Assembly (NCBI GenBank): GCA_016713085.1
Contig: JADJPV010000006.1
Location: 186,001-250,000, forward strand
Source of the DNA: Chitinophagaceae bacterium
GTDB taxonomy: Bacteria > Bacteroidota > Bacteroidia > Chitinophagales > Chitinophagaceae
DNA length: 64,000 nt
Direction: 5' to 3'
The notes under the pieces are model-generated. The model was not told the DNA's origin. It did no database searches and was given only the letters and a program-made list of their open reading frames with translations. Every line of letters starts with the position of its first letter. Position 1 is the stretch's first letter. A program made the position numbers and the translations under genes. Positions 7,596 to 16,195 of the stretch are shown here, piece by piece.

Positions 7596-10532
7596 TTAAT
7601 TCCCTTTTACAGCAGGTCTTGCATCTGCCTGCACAGCCTGTATTCTAATTTCACCATGCTTCAATCCGTTTGCAGTTGCAGTTACAATAATTTCACCCGG
7701 CTCACCGGTTGACTGAACAATAACCTGTGCAAGTCCGCTAAATAATTTTCGTTTCCATTGTGCCGGTGGAAAAACCATCTGTATAATTCCCGGATCCTGG
7801 TTCACATTTTCCCAATCAAATTTTTTCAACAAAGGAGTTGCCACAATGGAGATGCTGTTATTACATGCATGCAGTTCGGCTGTATTTAACCTGTACCCTT
7901 CTTTATTACTTTCTTTAAAATTTGCGGCAATTTCTTTCCCATTAATATAAACAGATTGTTCCTTTCCGATATTTTTATAATATAGAGTAATGATTGCTTC
8001 TTTATAATTAGCAGGAAGTGTAAATGTTCCCCTGTATACAAGTGCTTTCACTGATTCACCGAATTTTTCAGTGCGATCATCTGTAAAAGCAGGCTTCCAG
8101 TCGGCATCATTTACAGTTGCTGCCGTTTCATTTCTGCTGTTGAGATCAGGTACAGCCTTTTCTTTCAGGTTCGTGATTTTTGAGGTTGTAATCGTTTCAA
8201 TATATTTATCCGGTTCAAGAGAAGTGGGATCACCATTCCCGACTCCAATAATTTGTCCGGGACCAGAGACAGAAAACTGTATTTCATCATTTGCAGTTGG
8301 CACCTGCAGATTATTCCTGTCATTCACGGCAACTGTTATAATGGAGATATCTTCTTTATCAGCTTTAATTGTTGGCTGCTGCGCATTGAGCTGAATACTT
8401 ACCGGCTGATCGGTTGTTTTCACTGTCTCTGTTATCAGCTTCTTTCCATTCGTATATCCAATTGCACTCAATGCTCCTGCTGAATATTTTACTTTCCATT
8501 CAAGATGTCCGTTTTTTGGCATCTGCTTTTTTCCCAACACTTTTTTATTGAGAAATAATTCCACTTCGTCACAATTGCTGTAAACCCATACATCTATTTC
8601 TTGTCCTTCTTTTCCTTTCCAGCTTGCCTGTCCGGCAGGCAGGTTCCAGTGAGGTAAAATATGCAGAGTCGGTTCATCTGTCCACCATGATTTAAGATAG
8701 TACACATTGTCTTTTGCAAATCCGCATTGATCCAACATGCCGAAATAGGAACCGGTGGAAGGAAACCCGAAAGGAGTTGGCTCGCCACGGTAATCAAAGC
8801 CCGTCCAGATAAACATGCCTGCTAAATAATCCCTGGCTGCATAATGTTTCCATCCGTCTTCAATACTGTAAAAATTTGGATATGGTTTTTTATCGTAAGC
8901 TGCAATCAATTGTTTTTTCTGATCATCAAAATAAACACCTCTTGTTGCACGGGTGCTGCCTTCTTCTGTTCCCCAGCTGGGCTGATTGGGAAATTCTGCA
9001 TGATGTTCATCGGTATTAATCTGACCGATATAATTATAGCCCATCACATCAATTACATTGGAAATTCCTTTTCTCCATCCGCCACTTACTGCTGCTGTTA
9101 TAAATCTTGTACTGTCAATTGATTTTGCAAATGCCTGCATTGATGATGCAATGCTTGCACCCAATTCATTCCCTTCTATTCCCCATTCTTCATTACCAAT
9201 ACTCCAGCTGATAATACTTGGATGATTCCTGTCACGAAGCATGAGCCGCTTCAAATATTCATAATGTGTGGATGTAACACCCATTAAACGGTTTTCATCA
9301 ATCACTAACATTCCCAACCTGTCGCATGCATCCAGTAACTCAGGTGTTGGTGGATTGTGTGAACAGCGGTATGCATTCACCCCAAACTCTTTTAATTTTT
9401 TTATTCTGTAATCCTGTAAAGCATCAGGTAAAGCAACACCAACTCCTGCATGATCCTGATGATTATTGGTGCCATGAATTTTTACAGGCTTCCCGTTCAG
9501 GAAAAAGCCTTTTGCTGCATTGAAAGAAATGGTGCGTATTCCAAATGTTGTTTCATAATGATCAATGATATGCCCGTCTTCTATAACATCTGTACTCAGT
9601 TTGTATAAGTAAGGTGTTTCAAGCGACCATAATACAGGATTTGAAACAGGTATGCTTACTGAAATATCTTTTTGCTGATAAGAAGAAAAACTGATTTGTT
9701 TACTGCTTGTATTTGCAACTGGCTTTCCTTCTGCATTAAGTATTGTCTGAACAATATCAACAGTTTTGTTTTTCAGTGATTCATTGATCAACGTTACCTG
9801 TGCCGAAACATCTGCTGCATTGTTCTTAACCGTTGCTGTAACAAAACTTCCATCTGTTGCCACATGTAAAGGCGAAATCTTATTGAGCCACACGTGCCTG
9901 TAAATTCCTGCACCTTCATAAAACCATCCTTCTTCCATTGTTGCATCAACTCTTACAGCAATCACATTTTCACCACCATAATTCAGGTACTCAGAAATAT
10001 TGTATTCAAATCCTGTATAGCCGCTTGGTTCTGTTCCCAAATAAAAACCATTCACCCACACAATAGAATTACGAAACACGCCATCAAATGCAATGCTGAT
10101 ATGTTTTCCTTTATCAGTTGCCGGGATTTGAAATGCTTTACGATACCAGCCAATACTTGCATCTGGAAAATTTCTGCCGATTGCTTTAAATCCATGACTT
10201 GCATTTGTGTTACTGCTGAATGGCTGTTCAACTGCCCAATCGTGCGGTACATTTAATTTTCGCCAGGAACGGTCGTCAAAGTTTGCTGCTGCTGCACCAT
10301 CACCATAACTGGCTTTGGTGAGATAAGAAAAGTAGCTGGTGCCGTTATCAAAATCTTTTTTGGTATCAAACGGATGACCAAATGCAAAGCGCCAGTCAAA
10401 ATCCATGAGAAGATGCTCTCTTGGTGAAAACATTTCGCTTTTACTTTGAGAATAAGCGTATCCTGTGCTTATTATAAGTATTACTGCAAACATTATCAAT
10501 TTCCGATTCTTTATCATTCTATGGTTATACAC
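7596..10532 (-). CDS. GH2 beta-galactosidase-like enzyme
   Basis: 978 residues; starts at residues 1, 6 or 14 are all possible, and a signal peptide ends near GYAYSQ. Domain order: jelly-roll sugar-binding (about 40-220), immunoglobulin-like (220-335), GH2 barrel (335-640), then C-terminal beta domains, one of them malectin/galactose-binding-like around 790-890. The acid/base Glu is in SWSIGNEEW (about E448) and the likely nucleophile in WGTEEGS (about E523), with YRCSHNPPTPELLD in the barrel. A periplasmic exo-beta-galactosidase would trim xyloglucan side chains; beta-mannosidase is the alternative. Oddity: NLPAGQAS is inserted between HW and WKGKEGQEI, encoded by a palindromic repeat (8623-8645). 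Confidence 0.85.
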   Translation of the reverse strand: MYNHRMIKNRKLIMFAVILIISTGYAYSQSKSEMFSPREHLLMDFDWRFAFGHPFDTKKDFDNGTSYFSYLTKASYGDGAAAANFDDRSWRKLNVPHDWAVEQPFSSNTNASHGFKAIGRNFPDASIGWYRKAFQIPATDKGKHISIAFDGVFRNSIVWVNGFYLGTEPSGYTGFEYNISEYLNYGGENVIAVRVDATMEEGWFYEGAGIYRHVWLNKISPLHVATDGSFVTATVKNNAADVSAQVTLINESLKNKTVDIVQTILNAEGKPVANTSSKQISFSSYQQKDISVSIPVSNPVLWSLETPYLYKLSTDVIEDGHIIDHYETTFGIRTISFNAAKGFFLNGKPVKIHGTNNHQDHAGVGVALPDALQDYRIKKLKEFGVNAYRCSHNPPTPELLDACDRLGMLVIDENRLMGVTSTHYEYLKRLMLRDRNHPSIISWSIGNEEWGIEGNELGASIASSMQAFAKSIDSTRFITAAVSGGWRKGISNVIDVMGYNYIGQINTDEHHAEFPNQPSWGTEEGSTRATRGVYFDDQKKQLIAAYDKKPYPNFYSIEDGWKHYAARDYLAGMFIWTGFDYRGEPTPFGFPSTGSYFGMLDQCGFAKDNVYYLKSWWTDEPTLHILPHWNLPAGQASWKGKEGQEIDVWVYSNCDEVELFLNKKVLGKKQMPKNGHLEWKVKYSAGALSAIGYTNGKKLITETVKTTDQPVSIQLNAQQPTIKADKEDISIITVAVNDRNNLQVPTANDEIQFSVSGPGQIIGVGNGDPTSLEPDKYIETITTSKITNLKEKAVPDLNSRNETAATVNDADWKPAFTDDRTEKFGESVKALVYRGTFTLPANYKEAIITLYYKNIGKEQSVYINGKEIAANFKESNKEGYRLNTAELHACNNSISIVATPLLKKFDWENVNQDPGIIQMVFPPAQWKRKLFSGLAQVIVQSTGEPGEIIVTATANGLKHGEIRIQAVQADARPAVKGN
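8623..8645. repeat. Interspersed palindrome inside the GH2 gene
   Basis: CTTGCCTGTCCGGCAGGCAGG is an imperfect hairpin (8-bp arm including one G-T pair) of the CCTGCCTGCCGG type scattered in many Bacteroidota genomes. Here it lies in frame inside the GH2 coding region and encodes LPAGQA. Confidence 0.6.
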
Positions 10533-10572
10533 TTTCGTTACTTAAATTCTTATTCATTTATTTTCAATTGCA

Positions 10573-12102
10573 TCATTTAATTGATCCGTTGTTACTTACA
10601 AATGCAATTCTCTTACTATCCGGGCTCCAGCTCGGCGTATTGATTGTTCCCTGTCCGCCATACAAATAAGCAATAACTTTTGGCGCACCACCACTAACTG
10701 GCATTAACCGCAACATGACTCTTTTGTAAAACGGATGATCCGTTGGGTCGATTGTATTGGGGAAAGATAAAAAAGCAATCCATTTATTATCGGGACTGAT
10801 ATGAGCAAACCAGTTGTTATACTCATCAAAGGTTAATTGTGTTTGTTCACTGCCATCAGTTTTCATTCGCCATAACTGCATTGTTCCGCTGATGGTACAA
10901 TTGTAATAAATGTATTTTCCATCGGGTGAATACTCTGGCCCATCAGCTAACCCTTTTGTGAGATTTGTAAGTTGTACTTCCGCACCACCATTAATTGGTT
11001 TTTTATAAATATTATATACAGAGCTTTTCAAAATCCGTTGTGCAGTGTAAACAACATCCTTCCCGTCTTTACTCCAGCCATGCAGATAAGATGGAGTACT
11101 GTCGGTAACTATTTTTGGTTCTCCACCAGTTAATGGCAAATAATAAACAGTGCTTCCTCCACCAGACATGCCATCCCTGTGTGATGAGATTCCAAGCATT
11201 TTTCCATCAAAAGAAATTACATGATCATTATTATTCCTTTTTGCATTTCCAGTATTCAATACAGTTGGTTTACCCCCGGTCAAGGGTAAGGTATAAATAC
11301 TGCCACCCTGGTTAAACAGTAAACTGTTTCCATCAGGCATCCAGTTCGGAGCTTCAAATCTTCCTTTATCTTCATAGATTACTTTTCGTTTACCATCAAA
11401 TACATTCATAATTTCCATTCTGCTGCCCAGTATCCCATCCGTATATCCATTATGTGTATCAGGTACAGTTTGTTCAATACGTACATTCCATGCCTCACCC
11501 TCTTCCAGCACATCCGGATTATGGCTGCACATAAAAATTCCAGCGAGTACTTCATCGGGCATTTCAACAGCATCTGTTCTTCCAATTTCCTGCAAAGGTT
11601 CTCCGGGATGTGCAACACGCATGATGAATACTTTCCCCAGCCTCTCAAGTTGTACGATTTCTGTTTCATTCTTTTTTGTGAAAATTTCATCCTGCGGGTC
11701 ACGCATATGAGCTCCACGCATTCTGCGCCATTGCATAGCAATCATTCCATCACCATGTACAGTTGCTGTCATGTGTGCAGCATCATCGCCTTCACTGGCT
11801 CTCACCATCCATCCAATTTTGCGATGAGGATCAACGCCCTTACCAATCAGTTTAAAATTAGCAGTAAGTATAAAGTCGCCTTTGATTTTATTGTATGCAT
11901 AGTGAAACTCATCTCTTCCAAACCAGATATTATAACCGGCACCTTTGAGATGATAGCTTTGCTCAGAGACATTAAACGCTGCGGCTCCTTTTAATTTCGG
12001 ATTACCAATATCAGCATGATTACTGAAATCGCCTACTGGATTTTGAGCCATAGAAATAGTTGCATTTAAAAGTAAACCGATGATGATAATTAGTTTATTC
12101 AT
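10573..12102 (-). CDS. TolB-like beta-propeller protein with concanavalin-like N-terminus
   Basis: 509 residues with a signal peptide ending at ISMAQ. Residues about 20-215 form a lectin/DUF1349-like beta sandwich (GYNIWFGRDEF, GWMVRAS, QWRRMRG). Residues about 225-505 carry repeated PD40/WD40-like blades such as APNWMPDGNSLLF, DGPEYSPDGKYIYY and TPSWSPDSKRIAFVS. Such proteins are usually annotated as TolB family; no catalytic residues stand out. In this operon, between GH31 and GH2, it may bind or display glycan in the periplasm, but an uncharacterised lyase- or hydrolase-like propeller is also possible. No frameshift is seen. Confidence 0.75.
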   Translation of the reverse strand: MNKLIIIIGLLLNATISMAQNPVGDFSNHADIGNPKLKGAAAFNVSEQSYHLKGAGYNIWFGRDEFHYAYNKIKGDFILTANFKLIGKGVDPHRKIGWMVRASEGDDAAHMTATVHGDGMIAMQWRRMRGAHMRDPQDEIFTKKNETEIVQLERLGKVFIMRVAHPGEPLQEIGRTDAVEMPDEVLAGIFMCSHNPDVLEEGEAWNVRIEQTVPDTHNGYTDGILGSRMEIMNVFDGKRKVIYEDKGRFEAPNWMPDGNSLLFNQGGSIYTLPLTGGKPTVLNTGNAKRNNNDHVISFDGKMLGISSHRDGMSGGGSTVYYLPLTGGEPKIVTDSTPSYLHGWSKDGKDVVYTAQRILKSSVYNIYKKPINGGAEVQLTNLTKGLADGPEYSPDGKYIYYNCTISGTMQLWRMKTDGSEQTQLTFDEYNNWFAHISPDNKWIAFLSFPNTIDPTDHPFYKRVMLRLMPVSGGAPKVIAYLYGGQGTINTPSWSPDSKRIAFVSNNGSIK

Positions 12103-12199
12103 ATCAAGTTATTTTAGCTGCTTATCTTTCATTACACTATAAGGTCTGGTTTCATGATCTCAGGCTTTCGTTAATAATCCATATTCAGAAGCTTCCAGA

Positions 12200-15061
12200 C
12201 TATTTTAAAGTCACAACTAACTTCCTGCCCGAATATTTTACTGTTTTATCAGTCTTGCTTTCGAAATTCATTACACCAGGTTTTTCTTTACTGATCCATA
12301 CAATTTTAAATGTCCTGTTTTTCAGCTTTCCGTTAAAGCTTCCTGTTCTGTCACTTATTGTCAGTGTACCTGTCCCTTCATCGTAAGAAAAAACAATTTG
12401 AGAGAAAGCTCCCTTCTCATAATTGTAGTTGAGATTCTCATCTTCATACAGTGTAAAAGAAGCATCCTTTCCAGTGTAAACAAATAAAGTAATGGGATCG
12501 GCAGACTTTTCACTTGTATACTGTAACTCTGGCCCAACAGGAATGATTGATCCTTCCTTTATATACAAGGGTAATGTTTCGTAAGGAGCATCTGCTGTGA
12601 TTGTTTGTCCACCTTCCAGGAATTTACCTGTATAGAAATCATACCACCCATTTGCATTTGGCAAATACACTTCACGGTTTCTTTTTTCATACTCATACAC
12701 AGGGTTGACAAGAATTGAGGGGCCGAACATAAACTGATCAGCAATATTTTTTACTTTTTCATCTGTACCAAAATCCATTGGCAGGCCACGCATGATGGTA
12801 TAATTATCGTGGTATGTTTTTCCAACTAAAGAATAGATGTATGGCATCAACCGGTAACGCAGCTTATTATAATAGAGCATGCTTTTGTATGCAGGATGAT
12901 CATCGGGTGCTATATTATAAATTTCACGGTAAGGAAACTGACCATGTACCCTGAATATCGGACAGAACACACCATACTGATACCAGCGTGTTGTCTGCTC
13001 CCTCCACTCATCTAAATCTTTTCCTTTTGCATTTTCATATCTTGGCTCAACTGCAAAACCACCAATATCAGTTGTCCAGTAAGGCATACCCGACATACTG
13101 AAATTCAACCCTGCAGGAATTTGATTTTTAAAATCTTCCCAGCGGCTTCCAATATCACCGCTCCATGTTACTGCTGCATAGCGTTGCAGGCTAGCATATG
13201 CTGACCTTGTAAGAATAAATACTCTTTTGCTGCTATCAGCTTTTCGTTGGCCTTCATAAACACCCTGTGCATTGACCAGTGAAAAGGCATTGAAGTTTTT
13301 CGTTGATGAACCGAAATAATTTGGTCCGCTGAATTCTTTTCGTTGCTGCGGTGAAAGGTTACTGGTAACATCAGGTTCCGTTGCATCCATCCACCATGCA
13401 TCTATTCCTTTTGAAAAAAGGCTTGTATTCATCATATCCCAAAACATCTTTCTGGCACCGGGGTGATAAGGATCGTAAAAACTTGATAAATATCCTTTGC
13501 CAATCCAATCCCTTTGCCTGTTCGCCACGTTACGTTTATAAATCCATCCGCTATCATTTAGTTTTTTATAGTTAGGGATTCCTTCATAAAATTTTGCCCA
13601 TACCGAAATCATCAGCTGTGTCTTGTACTTTTCATGTAAAGTTTTTATCATTCCTGCAGCATCCGGGAAACGGGTTTTGTCAAATTCATGACTGCCCCAT
13701 TTATCTTCTTCCCAATAACTCCAGTCAAGTACAATATTATCAATCGGGATCTTGCGCTTCCGGAATTCTGCAACCGTGTTAATAATTTCATCCTGTGTTT
13801 TATAACGTTCCCTGCTTTGCCAGAAGCCCATTGCCCATTTCGGCATCATGGTTGCTTTACCTGTGAGTTCCCTGTATCCACTGATCACTTCATCGATATT
13901 ATTTCCTTTGATGAAATAATAATTGATCTGATCACCTGCTTCTGATTCAAATGCAAATTCATTTTTTTCATTACCCTGCAACGGTTTTAACCAATGACAG
14001 GAAATAAATGATTCACCTGATGTTGGATCCCATTCAATTTTAAACGAATGCTTTGTTCCTTTTTCCAGGTTGATCCTGATCAACTCTGTACCGGGGTTCC
14101 ATCCCTGTCTCCATCGGTTTGCTAAAAGTTTTCCATCGATATAAATTTTTGCATATCCGGCTGAACGTATATTAAAAATATGTTCACCGCTGAATCCGCT
14201 TTGAATAAAACCTTCCCATGTAACAGTCACTTTTTCGAGTATCACAGCATCAGGAAGATTTCTAAGTGAAGGGATATAACTGTAATCAATTAATGATTCA
14301 GGTCTCGTGGTTACAACTTTTGAAGGATCCTTTTTATCATAGTAGGTTGCCGTTAACCAACCCTGATCACCTTCTTTTGAAAAGAGTTTTAATGTTGACA
14401 ACTGTTCATACTCCCTTGTATCAATTGATTTGGTAATGGAATTATTGTCCCACAGTATTCCATAGTTCTTACTGGAGGTCATAAAAGGAACAGCCACTTC
14501 TGTATTATACTGTGAAAGTAATACCTGTGTTCCTTTATAATTAAATACGCCTGCCTGGTGCTGTCCAAGTCCATACAATGCTTCTTTCTCATCGCCGGCA
14601 AATGCCTGACGGATGATATAGGATTGCTCACCATCCAGCGTTGTTCCTGTAAATGATTTGCCTCCTCCTTTTGTTTCCTGTAAAATTATTTTTCCTTCTT
14701 TATCTGTAAAACTAATTTCACCCGTAACAGCTGAGATATTTACATTCACAGCTTTTGTTGATAAAACAATCAAACCATCTGCTTCTTTCACATCCCAGTT
14801 TACAGCTGGTCTTACTATTTCTACAACCATCAGACTTTTATCAGAAAAAAATGAATCTGCCGGGCTTGCGGTTATGTGCAGGATATGATCTGAAACTACC
14901 TGCACTTTCAACATCTTCACACTGCTTCGTGCAGGAGATTTTATTTTTACGATAATACCATCATTGAGTTTAACATAATTCTGTTGTGCTGCTGTATTAT
15001 TAGTTGCAAAAATAAAGGCACAGAAAAAAAGAATGATGGCAGGTAACCATTTCGTACGCAT
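12200..15061 (-). CDS. GH31 alpha-xylosidase with PA14 insert
   Basis: 953 residues, signal peptide MRTKWLPAIILFFCAFIFAT. Layout: GH31 N-terminal sandwich (30-230), a PA14-like insert (about 235-365, with SGEHIFNIRSAGYAKIYIDG), then the barrel with the nucleophile in WWMDATEPD (about D559) and the acid/base in WSGDIGSRW (about D636). A PA14 insert in the N-terminal domain is characteristic of xyloglucan alpha-xylosidases of Bacteroidota and Cellvibrio, so removal of non-reducing alpha-1,6-xylose from xyloglucan oligosaccharides in the periplasm is the best prediction. Its position with GH2, GH3 and GH5_2 supports this. Alpha-glucosidase cannot be excluded. Confidence 0.88.
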   Translation of the reverse strand: MRTKWLPAIILFFCAFIFATNNTAAQQNYVKLNDGIIVKIKSPARSSVKMLKVQVVSDHILHITASPADSFFSDKSLMVVEIVRPAVNWDVKEADGLIVLSTKAVNVNISAVTGEISFTDKEGKIILQETKGGGKSFTGTTLDGEQSYIIRQAFAGDEKEALYGLGQHQAGVFNYKGTQVLLSQYNTEVAVPFMTSSKNYGILWDNNSITKSIDTREYEQLSTLKLFSKEGDQGWLTATYYDKKDPSKVVTTRPESLIDYSYIPSLRNLPDAVILEKVTVTWEGFIQSGFSGEHIFNIRSAGYAKIYIDGKLLANRWRQGWNPGTELIRINLEKGTKHSFKIEWDPTSGESFISCHWLKPLQGNEKNEFAFESEAGDQINYYFIKGNNIDEVISGYRELTGKATMMPKWAMGFWQSRERYKTQDEIINTVAEFRKRKIPIDNIVLDWSYWEEDKWGSHEFDKTRFPDAAGMIKTLHEKYKTQLMISVWAKFYEGIPNYKKLNDSGWIYKRNVANRQRDWIGKGYLSSFYDPYHPGARKMFWDMMNTSLFSKGIDAWWMDATEPDVTSNLSPQQRKEFSGPNYFGSSTKNFNAFSLVNAQGVYEGQRKADSSKRVFILTRSAYASLQRYAAVTWSGDIGSRWEDFKNQIPAGLNFSMSGMPYWTTDIGGFAVEPRYENAKGKDLDEWREQTTRWYQYGVFCPIFRVHGQFPYREIYNIAPDDHPAYKSMLYYNKLRYRLMPYIYSLVGKTYHDNYTIMRGLPMDFGTDEKVKNIADQFMFGPSILVNPVYEYEKRNREVYLPNANGWYDFYTGKFLEGGQTITADAPYETLPLYIKEGSIIPVGPELQYTSEKSADPITLFVYTGKDASFTLYEDENLNYNYEKGAFSQIVFSYDEGTGTLTISDRTGSFNGKLKNRTFKIVWISKEKPGVMNFESKTDKTVKYSGRKLVVTLK

Positions 15062-15093
15062 ATTAACCGGTATTTAGTATGAATCAATTGTGC

Positions 15094-16187
15094 TTACCAG
15101 TTCATGATCTTTTTTACAGCAGCAGTCAGCTCTGTGGCAATTTGCTGATGCTCTGCAAGGTCAGGGTGGTAATCACATCCACTGTTATATTGTTTTGAAA
15201 AGAAAAAAGTTGCGACTTTTTTATCTCCTTCTTTATTCACTTTCTTCTTCACTGCTGTTAAAGTATTTTTCATAAATGCTTTCAACCCTGCATCGGCCAT
15301 CGGGCTGCTTAACAGAATGAACTGAGCATTGGGATAATAAGCACGCAGCTGATGAATAAATGAAATATAGTTCTCACAGAACTTAGCAGAATCCTGTACA
15401 CCATCATTCTGACCAAGACAAACCGTTACCACATCGGGCTGATAATTTTTAAAGTCCCAGTTAATGGTATCATTCCTCATACTGATCTTATCAAACACAG
15501 GCGGCATAATGATATTCATATTACAGCAGCTGCGCATTAAACCAATGCCTGAAACAGACGACAAATGATATTGTGCATTCACTGTTCTTGCTGTAACTGC
15601 ACCATAACTTAAATAGGCATTGTGCTGATCATGCCAAACACCTATGCCACAAGGATTTCAGAAGGATCTGCACTCGCTCCACAGGTAATAGAATTACCAA
15701 TGAATTCCATTTTCCTTACAGGCTTTGCTGAAGGTTCTGTCAATTGCTGACAACGAAAACCAACCAATTCGAGGTAGCCAATATTTGCTTCTGTATTTTT
15801 ATGCAACGATAAGGTATGCGGCCTGGCAGATAATTCCACATCAACTGCAATTGTATCATGCGCTGATTTTGTCTGCATACGTTTTGCAACTCCATCAACC
15901 ACGAGTTCCAGGTAATTATGATTCTTACCCCAGAGAACTTCATCGTTCAAAATGATTTCACACCTGTTCCCCGTAAACTGTATGCTGATATAAACACCCG
16001 GCTGCCAGAAACGGGGAAGTTTTGGATTTGTAAAATCAATTCTTCCCGTGTACTGAATCATTGGATGATCTGCTGCAAAAAATTGGAGTTGACTTTGCTG
16101 CGCTTCTGCTTTTGCACAAAACAGAAAGCATGCAGATACACATAAAGGAATTATCAACCGCCGGAAACAGTATTGAAACTGGATCAT
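15094..16187 (-). CDS. CE2-like acetylxylan/glucomannan esterase (frameshifted as read)
   Basis: An N-terminal signal peptide (ending CAKAEAQ), a jelly-roll domain of about 110 residues (WQPGVYISIQFTG), then an SGNH hydrolase domain with GNSITCG (Ser), GQND and a C-terminal DYHPDLAEH (Asp/His pair). The jelly-roll plus SGNH order is the CE2 architecture, which deacetylates xylo- and manno-oligosaccharides. The frame breaks once near 15653-15654 (one G missing on the plus strand). Repair restores SEIPCGIGVWHDQHNAYLSYG and 364 residues. It follows GH3 by a few bases in the operon and probably removes O-acetyl groups from galactoglucomannan. Confidence 0.85.
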
Positions 16188-16195
16188 AAATCAGG

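Noticed and set aside
8594..8797. Small minus-strand frame with LPDRQAGKEKKDKK
   Set aside because: It is an out-of-frame reading of the GH2 gene and the palindromic repeat within it; the GH2 frame is continuous and conserved.
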